NCBI RefSeq assembly: GCF_020497125.1
Contig: NC_059072.1
Location: 302,888,781-302,952,780 of the forward strand
DNA: 64,000 nt
Direction: 5' to 3'
DNA from: Mauremys mutica
Lineage: Eukaryota; Chordata; Testudines; Geoemydidae
Within the stretch, counting starts at the first letter, position 1; the number at the start of each line of letters is the position of its first letter. The notes under the pieces are model-generated. The model did not search any database and was not told where the DNA came from. It saw only the letters and a program-made list of their open reading frames with translations. The position numbers and the translations under genes were made by a program. Below, one piece after another: positions 21,806-34,023 of the stretch.

Positions 21806-21888
21806 GTAGCAGCAAAGAATCCTGTGGCACCTTATAGACTAACAGACGTTTTGCAGCATGAGCTTTCGTGGGTAAATACCCACTTTGT
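21806..21888 (-). mobile_element. About 83-bp Penelope-like retroposed unit with hammerhead-like fold
   Basis: ACTATCTACAATA at 21,793-21,805 and ACTATTTACAATA at 21,889-21,901 form a 13-bp target duplication with one mismatch. On the minus strand the insert starts 'acaaagtgggtatttaccca', then 'cgaaagctcatgc', and ends 'ctataaggtgccacaggatt'. The 'gtgggt-attt-acccac' hairpin followed by GAAA and 'gc-tcat-gc' matches stem II, the GAAA box and a short stem III of a hammerhead ribozyme. The CUGANGA side is missing. The unit is related to 46,728-46,808. Confidence 0.7.
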
Positions 21889-21894
21889 ACTATT

Positions 21895-22205
21895 TACAAT
21901 ATTTACACTACAACTATACTAAGACTAATAAACTAAGTTACAGAGAAGAAAAGCACTTAAAAATACCTTGCCGAAGCAAGAGGAGATGTTCCAGCAACCA
22001 TCACAAACAGTAACAAGGAACTGAGAAGGTGCAGAGCCAGCAGTGCCCTTTATACTGGTGCATAAGCATGTGGCACCAGAGGGTGCTAGAGCCAGCCCAA
22101 TTGATACCACGGAGGGAAAAATCTCTGCCAAGGGTGTACGTGGTGTGCACACAGCTAATGTGGAATGGACATGCACAAGCACTCGAAGAAGAACAGCAAG
22201 TCCTA
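21895..22205 (-). repeat. DIRS copy A 5' terminal repeat and leader
   Basis: The minus strand begins with 'tgttcttcttcgagtgcttg', continues 'catgtccattccacattag', 'ggtgccacatgcttatgcac' and 'agtataaaggg', then a 'ctcagttccttgttac' box. The same order appears at 34,790-35,010. The TATAAA-like box about 130 bases in may be part of the element promoter, which is an inference. Confidence 0.65.
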
Positions 22206-23988
22206 TATTTCATTTGGAAATTAGAAATTGCATCTCAAGGATAATCAAAACGGAGGCATGAAACAAGAACCTTTTCAGACACAGAATTTTGTAGTTCCCC
22301 AGCTTTTACTAACCATTAAATTACAGAGACGTTGTTGATAATACATAGGGGTTCTTAAATATACTTGCTACTTACATTTCATAAAAAATGGATTTTGAGT
22401 TTTGTTCACATCAAAGGAATTATAACAAAGAAATAGGAGACTGAATTTGAGATTAAGAAAAACAGACACGTTCATTTTTCTTTCCAAAGCAAAATACCAT
22501 AATAGTGCCAGACTAAGGCTACTAAAGTTATTCAGTGATGAAGAGTGAAGTTTAGATTAGCATGCAAACAAGAAAATGGTTTGACTACATAAAAGATAAC
22601 CTGAGAACTACAACTATATTTTATGCAGAAACTAGTTATAAAACCCCTTTGCGGATAATTTAAGAAAAATAATTTGAGGTATTTACATACCTGACAAATA
22701 TGAAACAAGAATATGGGAGATTTTCTCATTTCATGTATGCCATATTGTCTTAAAGTGTTACAGCCAGCGATGGTAAGGAACAGTTTAGCTGAAGATTTCA
22801 TATTTTGTCCTCTCCACTTCCCTTCCCTTATTCACCATTAAGGAGGGCAACCTTTATTTGTCAATATCCCTTTAAAATAAATCAGGAGTGGGAGTGAATT
22901 TATGGCTCATAAGAAGGATCAAGTGACAGAATGAGAACACTAAGAAACTGAATTCCTGTTTTTATACCCAGAATAAGTCAGTCCCTAGGTAGCAGCAGCT
23001 CAGGCTATCCCACAATGAACTGCTAATGTACCTCCACCCTAACTGTGAAATAATAAAATAAGAGTATTAAAAAATACTTTATCACACAATTTTATATCCT
23101 GTTCTAAGTAAAGGCAAGAAAAACTATGGCAATCTTCTATCCCACAATGTGATAACTCATCACAAGTGTTAACTATTTACTTGTGACCACTATGGACCAT
23201 CACCATATGTTAGTCTCACTGCAGAGGTGCCAACAAAATTGGCAGTATCAACTATGTTTTTGTTGTATATGCTGGGGATACATTTCCAATACAAATGGAC
23301 AGAGATCACTAACAGTTCATCTAATCTGCCCTTAGAAGGTTAGGACATTTTACTACTGCTAGCCTAGCCAGGCTTTGAACTGGTAGCCTAGGAACTGATG
23401 GCTCTGCATCCCATTTCTAACCCATAAGATTTACCACACATGGATCAATCTAGCACTACTTGAAATAAGAAGAGACTTGTGGTTACAACAGTGCGTGGAT
23501 TTAAAACTCAGGGACAGTTTTAAGAATGGAAATTGTTTAAATATGAATTGTAATACTCCCTTGAGTTAGTCTATTGGGCAATGATGCAGTAAACTCTGTA
23601 TCTCCTAAAATACCATCCATATTGTGAATACAATTATGACATTTACTATTTATACAAAAAGTCTGGAAACATTCATTACAAAAATATTTGCTCGTATGAT
23701 TCATCCAACATAAAAATACAGATTTATTTTGAATATTGGGTCAATCAGACACATTACGCCACATTTACCCTTCAAAATACATTGTTTTGAAAACCTGACA
23801 AAATAGTTTACAGCACTGGCAATGAAACGTATAGTAGAATAAATGAGAATGCAGACTACAGATAGCTGAACAGAAACAGGGAGCAACACCAGAGTCAGAA
23901 GGAGAGAGCTAAGAAAAGCCAGTTCGGTGTTAAAGCTGGTAAAGAAGACATTTTTTGGAAAAGTAACTGAAAATCTCTCTCTGGAGCA
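22206..23988. other. Unique AT-rich sequence, no gene seen
   Basis: The minus frames at 22,532-22,801 and 23,701-24,000 have hydrophobic but unrecognised translations with no splice context. No repeat is recognised. Confidence 0.45.
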
Positions 23989-24104
23989 TAGGGTTGCCAA
24001 TTTTGGTTGGACGTATTCCTGGAGGTTTCATCACATGACATAATCTTTAATTAATCTCTAATTCCTTGAGACTCCAGGACAATCCTGGAAGCTTGGCAAC
24101 CCTA
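23989..24104. mobile_element. Short MITE with TAGGGTTGCCAA termini
   Basis: Ends 'tagggttgccaattttggt' and the complementary 'gcttggcaaccctа'-type right end are inverted. The inner arms 'tattcctggaggtttca' and 'gactccaggacaatcctgga' partly pair. The element is 116 bp and shares its terminal motif with the much larger unit at 39,566-41,653. Confidence 0.75.
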
Positions 24105-24910
24105 TGGAATGTGAAGTTGATTGGATAGTTTAAGGGTTTGGTAACTGCATACAGAGCCTTTCAGATCTAGGTTTCAGCTCTGAATCCTGCCTAGAACAAT
24201 TGTTTCTGTCTGACAGTGTTACCTATGTGAAATGACTCAGCAATCTCAACACAGCTGCTAGTGAAAAGGTAGCCACATAATACAAGCTAACACCACAGTT
24301 GGCACTGTTATTTTTGGTAGTGTCAGCAAAAAGCCCAGGGACTCCATAAGCCATGGAATCTGAATTTCCTTCTGACCCTTAGAGGTGTTCCCTCAAGGCA
24401 GGTTTGGGGCACATTGGTTAGGCAGTGAGAGGAATCTTGTCCGTCCCTACTGCACTTATGTATGATTTTCAAGCATACATAAAATTACAAGGTAACAAAC
24501 TCCACACACAAGCCTACATATTTACTGGCTAGTTGTGATGACCGAGCTACCACTTTTCTGTCACCCAATACCATAGTTAGCTGAACAGCCAAAATTTCCC
24601 TTTTCCCCAAAAAATGCTTTTATTCATTTTCATTAATATATAGGCATAAAAAAGGGTGCTGGTTATACGAGGTAACTAGTTTAGGAGACGCAAGGTGCTT
24701 ACAGTTAGTTGTCCAGGTAACTCACTACTTTTTCCTCATTAAAGGCATCCAAGCAGAACAATCAAATATCCCTCCCTCCCCACCCCCTTAAACCCGGGCT
24801 GCAGTTTCAATGCCACAGAATTCAATGACTGTGACACCAGAGGCTTCTATAAAATCAGACTAAGAGGGATAGTTTATGAATAAACTACAGCTGACGGAAT
24901 CACAGATCAT
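24105..24910. other. Unique sequence, no gene seen
   Basis: Ordinary AT-rich sequence without a supported frame, RNA gene or repeat. Confidence 0.4.
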
Positions 24911-24914
24911 TCTA

Positions 24915-25032
24915 ATTTTAGCTCTTAGAGGCAGGGACCATCTTTTGTTTGTGTCTTTGTAGCAAAAAGGTACTCTGGTCCACAGCTAGGGCTCCTCCTA
25001 GGCACTACCACAATACACACAAACAACAACCC
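24915..25032 (+). repeat. Old SINE/L3-like tail
   Basis: 'gaggcagggaccatcttttg', 'tgtctttgtag' and 'gggctcctcctaggcactac', followed by an A/C-rich tail, match the tail seen at 1,075-1,252. Strongly truncated. Confidence 0.55.
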
Positions 25033-27394
25033 AGCATCATCTCAGTACTGCTGTACTGGGGTTTTTAAACACAAAATTGATTGATATGGAAAATGAATGC
25101 AACCATTGGCTGAAGTCTTCTTAGCAGCTTGTTCCCCACAATAACCATAGGCACATGCACCAGGCAGGATAGGAAACCTTGGTGGTCTGTATACGACTGA
25201 TTTCCTGATACCCAGGCTTCAAATTTTGCTCACCTTCAGGGGAGAAGAAAATTGATGCAATTATGCAGCTTTACTCTGATAGCAGGGAATGAGCCACTGA
25301 TTTGGTAGAACCATTGATTGGTTTTGTTTGTTTGTTTTTAATTATCCTCCTTTGGATGCCTGATTGTGATTTAATGTCAAGGTACTCAAGAATTAGTGTG
25401 ATGATCATGTCCTGCAGTCACTTATATAGCTATCAGCCTACAGGATGGATTTAAGCAGGAAAAGGAAGGGAAGGGGAAAGAGGGTACATGTGAATGAGAA
25501 ACAGGTTAAGGCCCTGTTCATGTCATGGGCTGTGCTCTCTCAACCTCCACAGAAAACACTGGGGATACAGGGAGCTCAACCTTTCACAGGATCAGGCCCC
25601 AAATGAAAAGTGAAGGGCAATTTATTCCATTGCCAGCTCTTTCTGAAAGATCACAAGGGGACATTCCCTCTCCCTACTCTCAAATTAAACTTCAATGCTG
25701 TTCTGAAGTCTGTTTTAGTCATGAAGTAGTATAATTTCAAACTGGGTACTGTAACTTTTTTTAAAACCCTAAGATAGTGGAGTAACACAGTGAATGTTAA
25801 ACCTAGAAACAACTGAGAAATAAACCCCTGAAAACCAGAATTTATAATGGGAAACATTCACTGACCCTTAGATAAATCAAACTGTAGTTTATACTACCAT
25901 TTCTCTTTTATGAAGCTTGACAAATTGGAATACAATTGGTAATTACAGGCACTGAACACCTCATGATTATGAATAAAATATTCCAGTTGACTAGAGCATC
26001 ATTCCAGTAGCATTTGCAGGAAATTAACTAACATTATTAAAGACACTGAAGGCTATGCCATTTCGTATCATGTTATATTATTCAAATTTCTGAACCCGGC
26101 ATTCAGAAGTGTTCTTAATCTTTATTTTGTATGGTACAGTGTCATGGCCTGAAAAAGACACTTGAAGGAAAATAGATAATATTTAAAAAACACAATTTCC
26201 TTTAACTACAGTGTGTTAGATTATTAAAACACAAAGTTTAAAACCTAGTTTTCCCAACCTCATTTATGCTGGTACTTACTTACTTTCATTCTTTTTTTTT
26301 TTTCTTTTTCCCCATGTCTCTTAGCTTGGACAATGAAAACAGGCAAGTCCATTTCACTTTCACATTTTCATGAATCAGTAGAATACTATAATGTTTGGGC
26401 AAACACACACAATGGACAGTTTTTCACTTCTTTTTTTAATCAAAAAGCATGGGAATGCAGCCTTGACTTGCTTCCTCTCACTAGAACGGCAAAGGGGTTG
26501 CTACAACATGAGTGCTGGTAACTCCTTTTCCCAGCAGAGTGGGAGAGAGGAATCAGAGATACTCCCAATGCTACTTGTGGTTAGTGGATAGGGAGCTCAT
26601 TTACATGGAGTTCTCCATCCCCCTAAACAGCTCTGCAACTCCATCCTGAACAAAACAGATTCAGTTCCCTTCTTCCTCAGCTTATAAGTCAAGCCAACCT
26701 CTCTGAATAGGTAAGCTCAGTGCAGAAGCCACTTCATGTAACTACCTGGAGCTTACATTCCCCACACTGCTGTGTAAATTCTGGCTAGGACTGAACCCTG
26801 CAGTGAGCTCTACAGAACTGAGCAATGGTAAAATTACAATAAGATTGTCCACTGGTTGCCATCACAGCCCAGAGTTTGGGGTGGTACAGGGAATTTGAGA
26901 TACTGTTACATTAAAAGCAACTAACTAAAACAATAAAGATGCTGGATATAAGACTTTATAAGATAAGCAATGTGATATCATTAAGAACAGCAGGCAGAGG
27001 GTCTCAGACAGGGCCAACAGTGATTCAACTCAAGAACAGTTCAGAAAAGATAGGTTGCTAAATAAAAATATTTTATTATTACTTTTTTAATAGGAAGGAA
27101 TTATTGAAGTGAATGGCCAAGTGCAGAGAAACTCTAAAATTGCGAGGCTGTCTTTCCTACATGAGGTATCCGACTCTTGTGAATGTTGAATTTCCAGTCT
27201 TTTCAAAATATCAGTTTCCATATTTCAAGTCTATAATAAATACATAGCAACAGTCAGGCAGGCAGAAATATAGTGAGCCTGCAGTGTCCAAAACCTATCT
27301 TCCAGTTTGGCATGTATTTCTTTTAAATTAAGCTGCTTATGAGCATATTACTATACAGTCGTGAATATTTTAATAAAACATTTTAAACGTGAGA
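25033..27394. other. Unique sequence, no gene seen
   Basis: The frames at 25,525-25,857, 26,333-26,591 and nearby have no recognised domain. A T run at 26,290-26,310 could be a decayed retroposon tail, but no body is visible. No RNA gene seen. Confidence 0.4.
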
Positions 27395-27845
27395 CAGGCA
27401 TGGTCTAGTGCAGTGGTCTCCAAACTTTTTTGATCGCGCACCCCTATCCATAAAAAATTTTTGAGCACGCAGCCCCTGCCGCGCCGAAGCAAAAAAAAAA
27501 AAACTCGGACTCCTGCCCGAACTGCCAAAGCAAAAAAAAAAAAAAAGCGCTCCTCTTGGCGTGCACCCCCCAGGATCCTCTTGTGCACCCCTTGGGAATC
27601 GCACACCCCCACGTTGGAAACCACTGGTCTAGTGGTCAGAGCGCAAGACTGGGAGCTACAAATTTCTCAGAGCTAATTCAAGTTCCTTCACTGGCATTTG
27701 TAGCATTGAGCAAGTCACTTACATTCACAGTTCCTCATTTCCTTATCTGAAAAATAGAGAAATGATACATACATGGTCACATCACAGGGTTGTTGTAATT
27801 AATGTTTGCAAAACACTTTAAATATCAAAAGTGCTTGTGACACTG
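27395..27845 (+). repeat. MIR-like SINE interrupted by a hAT MITE
   Basis: Once the MITE at 27,411-27,626 and one 8-bp duplicate are discounted, the sequence begins with an A-box-like 'tggtctagtggtcagagcg'. It continues through a CORE-like 'gcattgagcaagtcacttac' and 'cctcatttccttatctgaaa' to 'agggttgttgtaattaatg'. This is the order of MIR-type tRNA-derived SINEs. The copy is diverged and lacks an obvious tail duplication. Confidence 0.7.
27411..27626. mobile_element. hAT-type MITE with perfect 8-bp duplication
   Basis: GTCTAGTG is present at 27,403-27,410 and 27,627-27,634. The termini are 'cagtggtctccaaac' and, inverted, 'cagtggtttccaacg'. Two long A runs inside make the translations Lys- or Phe-rich, so the frames at 27,370-27,676 are not genes. 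Confidence 0.9.
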
Positions 27846-28004
27846 ACAGGCCAGTTCAGGTCAGCACAATAGGCCAATTCACTTGCGTGAATACCAAAGA
27901 AATGTTAAGTGTACTAATTCACTCGAATGTTAATTTACTTCAGAGGAAATGTAAATGATACTGTCTTCACTTATCTATAACCTGTTGATTGCTATCTACT
28001 ACAT

Positions 28005-28255
28005 CAGCGATGGGCAACCTGCAGCCTGTCAGGGTAATCCGCAGGCAGGCCGCCGCACAGTGTTTACATTGGCTGTCCGCAGGCATGGCCGCCCACAGCT
28101 CCCAGTGGACGCGGTTTGCCGTTCCTGGCCAATGGGAGCTGCGGGAAGCAGCCACTGGGAGCTGGGGGTGGCTAGGCCTGCAGACGGTCAATGTAAACAC
28201 TGTCTCGTGGCCCGCCAGTGGATTGCCCTGACGGGCCGCAGGTTGCCCACCACTG
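28005..28255. mobile_element. hAT-type MITE
   Basis: The 8-bp flanks TACTACAT (27,997-28,004) and CACTACAT (28,256-28,263) differ at one base. The termini 'cagcgatgggcaacctgcag' and, inverted, 'cagtggtgggcaacctgcgg' are about 38 bp long. The centre is GC-rich and partly palindromic ('agtgtttacattggctgtcc' against its complement). It explains all frames from 27,955 to 28,323. Confidence 0.85.
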
Positions 28256-28263
28256 CACTACAT

Positions 28264-29815
28264 TATATAGATCCTTGTATTTCATTAACCCTAGATCAAA
28301 AGTGTGTGTTAGTATTAAGATGAGAATTTACTTGATGTGCAAACTTTATGAAAACTAATGAAGGATTGTTTCTGGCTATCACATTGTGTTTACTTTACGT
28401 TACCCATCACACCAGATTGGAGCCTTAGAAATGTAAAAGATTGCTAACTTCAAAGCATGGGTCATTGTGTTCAACAATGGAAGTTCAAAGACTCTGTTTA
28501 CATTTTATCAACAAAGGAAGAGCCCATCATGCTGTGAATGAATACACTTGTCAAATTGCCTTCCGTGGAAAGACACTATAAGAATTGATCCAGGGATCGA
28601 TCCTGTATCTCTGAACTGTTTTGGATTCTAACAAGGTGGAATATTGAACAAGTGGACAGAGATCCTCAGAATTATTGTGGGTAACTCTGAGAGACTTATG
28701 GAAAATTAGCAGATTACTACATCTTTGCCATCAAACTTTGACTCACCTGTTAATATATTTTTCCTTCTTTAACCTCTCAATAACTCATTTATTTTCTTAG
28801 CTAATAAACCTTTAGTTAGTTTACTAGAGAAACTGGCTTCAGCATTGTCTTTGGTGAGATCCAGAGTACCAATCTGACACTGGGTAAGTGACTGGCCTTT
28901 TGGGGTTGGGAGCAACCTAATGAAATGTGGTATTGTAACCAATATAAAAAAGTCCAGTGTGTCTGGGTGGCAAGGTAGGCTGGAGAGCCTAACGGGACTG
29001 TCTGTGACTCCATGGCAAAACTAATATGGTAATCCAGGAGTACACATTTTTTTCTGTCTCAGTGAAATCTAATTATAGAATATACCACTAGTTTGGGGTG
29101 TCTGTCCTGTTTTCTGACAGTCTGGCCTGAGGTTGGCACTCACAGTTGGGAGCCACTCCAGACAGCATGACAGTGCTATAAAAGTGGGTATTATAATTAG
29201 CATTATTCTGCCTGAAGTATATGGGCCAGCCTGTGTACATTTGTTACTAAGTATATCTATGAACTAGTCAATTACTAACAAAATATTTACAGGTAATGAT
29301 AAGCTGTTCAACACAATCCAATCAGCAAGAACCTTCAAATGAGCAAGGCTGATGTTTTGAGTTCAGGTTCAAGATATAATTCAGCACATAGGATAAACTC
29401 TCCAGTGGACAGATAATATTTTACTATTAAGCTAATGCTCGGTGTGGTGGTTGAACTAATACTGCCTTGAGACAGTTGTAAACTATCCACACCAAATTTT
29501 ATTTGCACTGAACATTGGATACAATACTGATCAGCTATAGCCCAAACTGTCTGATGTTGTGGAAGCAATGAGGCTAAGCAGACACAGCAGGAGAAAGCAT
29601 ATATAGAAAGATGACAAAAGATTTTGACATCACTAGAAATACTGGAAGGTTTCCAAAATAAACCTTTAAAAATCAAGCATTTAGGCACTGAGTACAGTTG
29701 CTTCAGAGTTAGTATTTTTGCACAGGCGTCCATTCTGGTGATGATGGCGATACAACCTTTCATTAGGCCGGAAAGAACTCAACACCAGATTTTCACATGC
29801 TCAGCATCCTCAAGT
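28264..29815. other. Unique sequence, no gene seen
   Basis: The frames at 28,816-29,013 and 29,335-29,763 (minus) and 29,624-29,854 (plus) show no known domain. The 142-codon minus frame has irregular composition and no splice context. Confidence 0.4.
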
Positions 29816-29817
29816 GA

Positions 29818-30025
29818 GGCCAGATTTTCAAAAGAATCCAATTTGTGCACATAAATAAAAGCCAGATTTTCAAAAGAGCTTAGCGCACACAACCACTCTC
29901 AATTTGACACTTGGACCCAGATTTTCAAAAGAACTGAGCATGTTGATCTCTTTTGAAAATACCAGGCCACTTATTTAGACCCTTAAATGGAAGCTGAGCA
30001 CTTTGGAAAATCAGGCCCCAATTGT
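29818..30025. repeat. Palindrome-derived repeat with tandem 'cagattttcaaaaga' units
   Basis: 'cagattttcaaaaga' occurs three times (near 29,820, 29,862 and 29,932), and its inverse 'tcttttgaaaat' plus 'ggaaaatcaggcc' occurs at 29,948-30,018. The pattern is that of a MITE with 'ccagattttcaaaag' ends that has been partly duplicated. No coding capacity. Confidence 0.5.
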
Positions 30026-31011
30026 GGATGTTGAACAGTTTTTAAAATCTAGCTCTATGTGTCATATGCATCAGTGGCTTGATCCCACACCATGGAAGTC
30101 AAGGGAAGTTTTGTAATTCATGTCAGTGGAAATAAGACAGAGTCTTTAAAGAACACTTCAGAAACTAAAAAAGTTATATTTTTCTCCAAAACAATTTAGT
30201 TTTAATGGTACACAGCTAACTATAAATCAAAACTTAAAACCCAACTGCAACTCCACATGATAGACTATGGAAATGCTTATCTACGAGTAAAAAAGCATGC
30301 ATGCAAGTGGGAGAAAGAGACAAGGGGTAAGGAGTCTGCAGCAGAGCACTGAGCAGAGATGTAGTTGGAGATCAGGGCAGAGATTTAGATTAATATTTAA
30401 GAGGAAGTATAGATACTCACAAATGTTTGTCCTTTGCATAAGAAGCCTGAAGTACTAAAATAAATTGGTTCTGTTATGTAAATACAATAACTCTGTTCAG
30501 CTTATGACCAAAACTAAATCACTGCAAAGCTCAGCCATGCAGTGCCACAATGGCAAGTGTTAATGAACAGCCTGGAAAACAACCATGTGAATCTCGTAAG
30601 CACAGATTCAGGAAGATGCAATAACTAACCCCACAGTAAGCCAGCAACTCCCCTGCTTGCACCTTTCACTTCTGTCTTGCCTTAGTAGGAAAGAGAAAAT
30701 GTAGAAGGGATAAAAGGGTTTTGTTAACATGAAATCTGTAGAATTTACTTTGTTGAAACTGCATAGATTTTTTAAAATCCCAAAACAATCAAACACACAG
30801 CCCCACAGAAGTCTCAGCATGATGTATAAACATAGGCAAATAAGAATCAAGCTGTCACAGCCCATCTTTCATTGTAACTTTTACAAACTCTGAGAAACAT
30901 TTCATCTGTTTGCATCAGATTCTGCTTCTTATTCTTGTATCTACTTGGAAATAACTGTAAAACGCCTCTCATCCTCCAAGACTGAGTTAAGACTAAATCC
31001 ACTATGTTCCC
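30026..31011. other. Unique sequence, no gene seen
   Basis: AT-rich, without supported exon, RNA gene or repeat. The minus frame at 30,608-30,865 is not recognised. Confidence 0.4.
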
Positions 31012-31636
31012 GCTAGAGTTGGTCAGGAATTTTCAGAAGTGATTTTTCATTGGAAAATGCTAATTCATCACAATCCAAATGTTTTACAGAAATGTTTTGG
31101 TTTCCATTATCTTCTGCAGAAAAACAGGCAGGGTACCATCCCATTCCCTCCAGGCAGATTTCCATCATGAACCTGCCTGGTTTCCTGCCAACTCACCTGA
31201 CAGGTTGCTGGGGACTGTGGGTTTCCTGGGTCCATGGCTCTGAGGCAGCCCTGCCAAGTGGACTGCCCTAAGCCTTTGGGCCCCAGCTCTTGCTGGCCCT
31301 CTCAAGGTCTGAGCTCTCTGTGGCGTGACACGGAGAGTAGAAGCTCCAAGAGTCCCCAGCTCAACCCAGGGCTTCTAGGCTCCCTGTTCTGTGGCAAGGG
31401 ACTCCCCTGCCTCCACAGGAACTGTCCAGAGTCAGGCTAGCCAGTTGCTCTGTTTTATTTTGAAAAAAATGGAACCAAAATGGTTCCGTTTTTCCTAAAC
31501 ACAATTTTTTTCAGAATTTCCCTTCCTCAATGGCAAATTTTGAAATGTCTAAGATTTGTTCCAAATCGGAATGACACTGTTTCAAAATGTCAGAATTTCC
31601 CATGGAATGGAAATTCCAAGTTTGAGTCAGCTCTAG
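31012..31636. mobile_element. Non-autonomous DNA transposon with CTAGAGYTG termini
   Basis: The left end 'ctagagttggtcaggaattt' is answered by 'gagtcagctctag' at the right end. Inner complements such as 'aaatgttttggtttcca' and 'aaaatggaaccaaaatggt' show paired arms. The plus frames at 31,050-31,440 lie wholly inside and are not genes. No clear target duplication is visible. Confidence 0.6.
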
Positions 31637-34023
31637 TTGATCAGCCTATTCCCAGGAACTGATTCATCCTCACTGTCTCCCTCCAAACCTATCAGACTCC
31701 TTGATCTTGCCCTTTCAGGCTTGCCCCTTGCCCAACCGATAGACTTGTCTTCTCAGTGTGAGTATGCTGCATAGATCTCCTCACAGCACTGAGTCCAGAT
31801 CCCTAGGCTCTTCCTTTAAACCACCTTTGTTTGTCAATGACAGAAATAAGAGATTTTGGAATGTTTTCTATAGGTAATTTGTTTCATCCAGTCTCATTTC
31901 AAAGAAGGGAATTTCACCACTTTCATTGGGAGATGACTCCACAATCTAACAGATCTCACCATTAAGTTCTTCTGCCTCAGCCTTTTTTCCCCACCTTTGA
32001 TTCACTGCATCCTTATTACATTCCACATACCTCAAGGTTCAGCCTGTTCAATTCCTTTCATCACCCTATGTTTCTCTAATGCACACACCATTGTGGGATG
32101 TTCTAGCGCTCTTTGCTCTGTAACAGGAAATCACAGTTTCAAAAGACATTACGTTTGTTACTGCAGAAATAGCTGTTGATACCACATTCCGCTGAAATAT
32201 GACTTCAAGTATGAAAAACGTTGATAGGAGGAAGGTCTGATTCATGTAAATATCCTTAAGATCAGCAGTTTGAGGATGAGAACTTTCAGTATGCCAGACA
32301 CTGATAGACACTCAAAGGGTTGATAGAAAAATAAGACATGAAAGGTAACATTTTAAAATAGATTATGTCTATTTTTCTTTAATCTGAATTAAGCCCAGAT
32401 GGTCATTTTAAGTTAATATATAAACAACATGGGAAAATTAATCATGTTTTAATTGCCATAATATTGTATCATTTACTAAAGCTAGAAATGATTGGTAAAT
32501 CAGGTTTGGGGTATGCCCTGAACAAGCCAATTAGTACCCAGAGTAACTCCTGCAATCACTCTCTAGCCAATTGCTTCCCATAATTTTTTCATATAAATTG
32601 TCTGCACTCATGTCATATTTCTTAATGAAGCAGGTAACTAGTTTTGCATATGTAATTTCGTTCTTTTAGCTAGAAAAGTTAAAGCACTTGCATTCATCCA
32701 GTCTTTTTCTGATTTACTGCCATGCAAATCAAAATATAAATTTTACTAAACTGTGGCAGGAGAATAGGTACTTAATATGCATATGGCATTTAGACATTCG
32801 TGGAAAGTATATCACTGTTTATAGGATAGTGTCAATAAAAATACTCTAATTTTCATCTTAAAAACTGTTGTAAAAGCATGATCATTACACTTGTGATCAT
32901 ACCTTTGGACTGGTATAGATATTTTCCCTTTTTGCCTTCAACTATGTAATTAAGGGCTAAATCCTTAGTTCTGACTGAGGGAGGTAGAAACTGAGGAAGA
33001 AGACGTCAAAAAATATTTGCACACAATTGTCTGAACTTTTAAATAAGCTTCTTTTGTCTGTGTTCACAATCCTTTTGAGTTGGATTTCCCCAAATATTCT
33101 AGTCAACAAATTTACTAGCAGAAATGTTTGCCAAAATAGTGAATTCTAAGTGAATATTACAGAAATGTTTCAGAACGCAAATTCTGATTTTGTGAATGTA
33201 TTTACACCAAAAACCTGGGTTTCCCCATGTAGTTAGAAGATAGAAGACAACAAACATATCTCAAACTGTAAACACTGGATATTCAAAGCTATAAGTAAAG
33301 CTCATGAGAAACCCACGGGCTGAAACATGTTCACATAAAACATTTGTTGAGTTCTGAAAAGCAAACAACTCTGGAAATCACAATCTGTTTACAAAACAAT
33401 TCACAACAGAAAATAGGGGGATCTGATGAATAAAGTGTTCACAGCAAATATTTTCTCCCCTCGTTCCTCAGTCAAACCTCCCATTTCCTTCAGTCCACAG
33501 AACTGCTGTGGAACTGTTCCCCAGCTCTTAACAGGAGGTTTGCTTGACTATGGAGCAAAGAAACTGGTGTCAAAACAGGGGGCGGGGGGAAGTGAGTGCT
33601 ATGCTCTTTACAGAATCCTGAATTCAAGTTAATAAACCACAGTATATCATTTTTTTCTTTTCATGGTGAATCTTTAATTTGTGATGTGCCTCATTTAGCA
33701 ATGTTATTAAAATAGACTCCATGGCTTTTAATAGGGTTCCTTATCAGAACCAGAAAAACAGTTTATTAAAACTAGGGATGGACTAACTTATTTTGCCTAA
33801 TTTCATATCTAGTCAAACATCATGGGTTTGAAAGTAAGACTCAAATACCATTTGGCTCCCATTCAGCTTAGGCAAGAATGTGGAAGAAAGGGCTGCATAC
33901 AAGGAACAGGGAGAAAAAATCTGAAAATGAAAGTAGTTATTGTACAAAAAAGTCTAAACTGTCTATATCATTTCAATAGGGAGCGAAAGTGTAGCAACCT
34001 TTTGTCTATCCTGAAACATGTCT
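31637..34023. other. Unique sequence; 32,340-32,980 may be regulatory
   Basis: No coding exon is supported. The stretch 32,340-32,980 is AT-rich but not simple, with several homeodomain-type cores ('ttaattgcc', 'ccaattag', 'ccaattgc') and few frames. It looks unlike the decayed repeats around it. This is a subjective impression without an alignment. Confidence 0.35.

Larger units (their letters stand above)
18270..22205 (-). mobile_element. DIRS retrotransposon copy A, 3'-truncated
   Basis: Read on the minus strand, the element begins near 22,205 with a terminus carrying 'cttcttcgagtgcttgtgca' and 'tgtccattccacattag'. The order is then leader, gag fragment, reverse transcriptase, RNase H and the first part of a tyrosine recombinase, stopping near 18,270. 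The 3' inverted terminus is missing. Three younger insertions sit in it: an approximately 83-bp Penelope-like unit at 21,806, a hAT MITE at 21,258 and a short-duplication MITE at 19,577. Every ORF carries stops or frameshifts. The same subfamily supplies copy B at 35,055-38,230. Confidence 0.75.

Noticed and set aside
29335..29763. 142-codon minus frame
   Set aside because: Irregular composition, no recognisable domain and no splice context.
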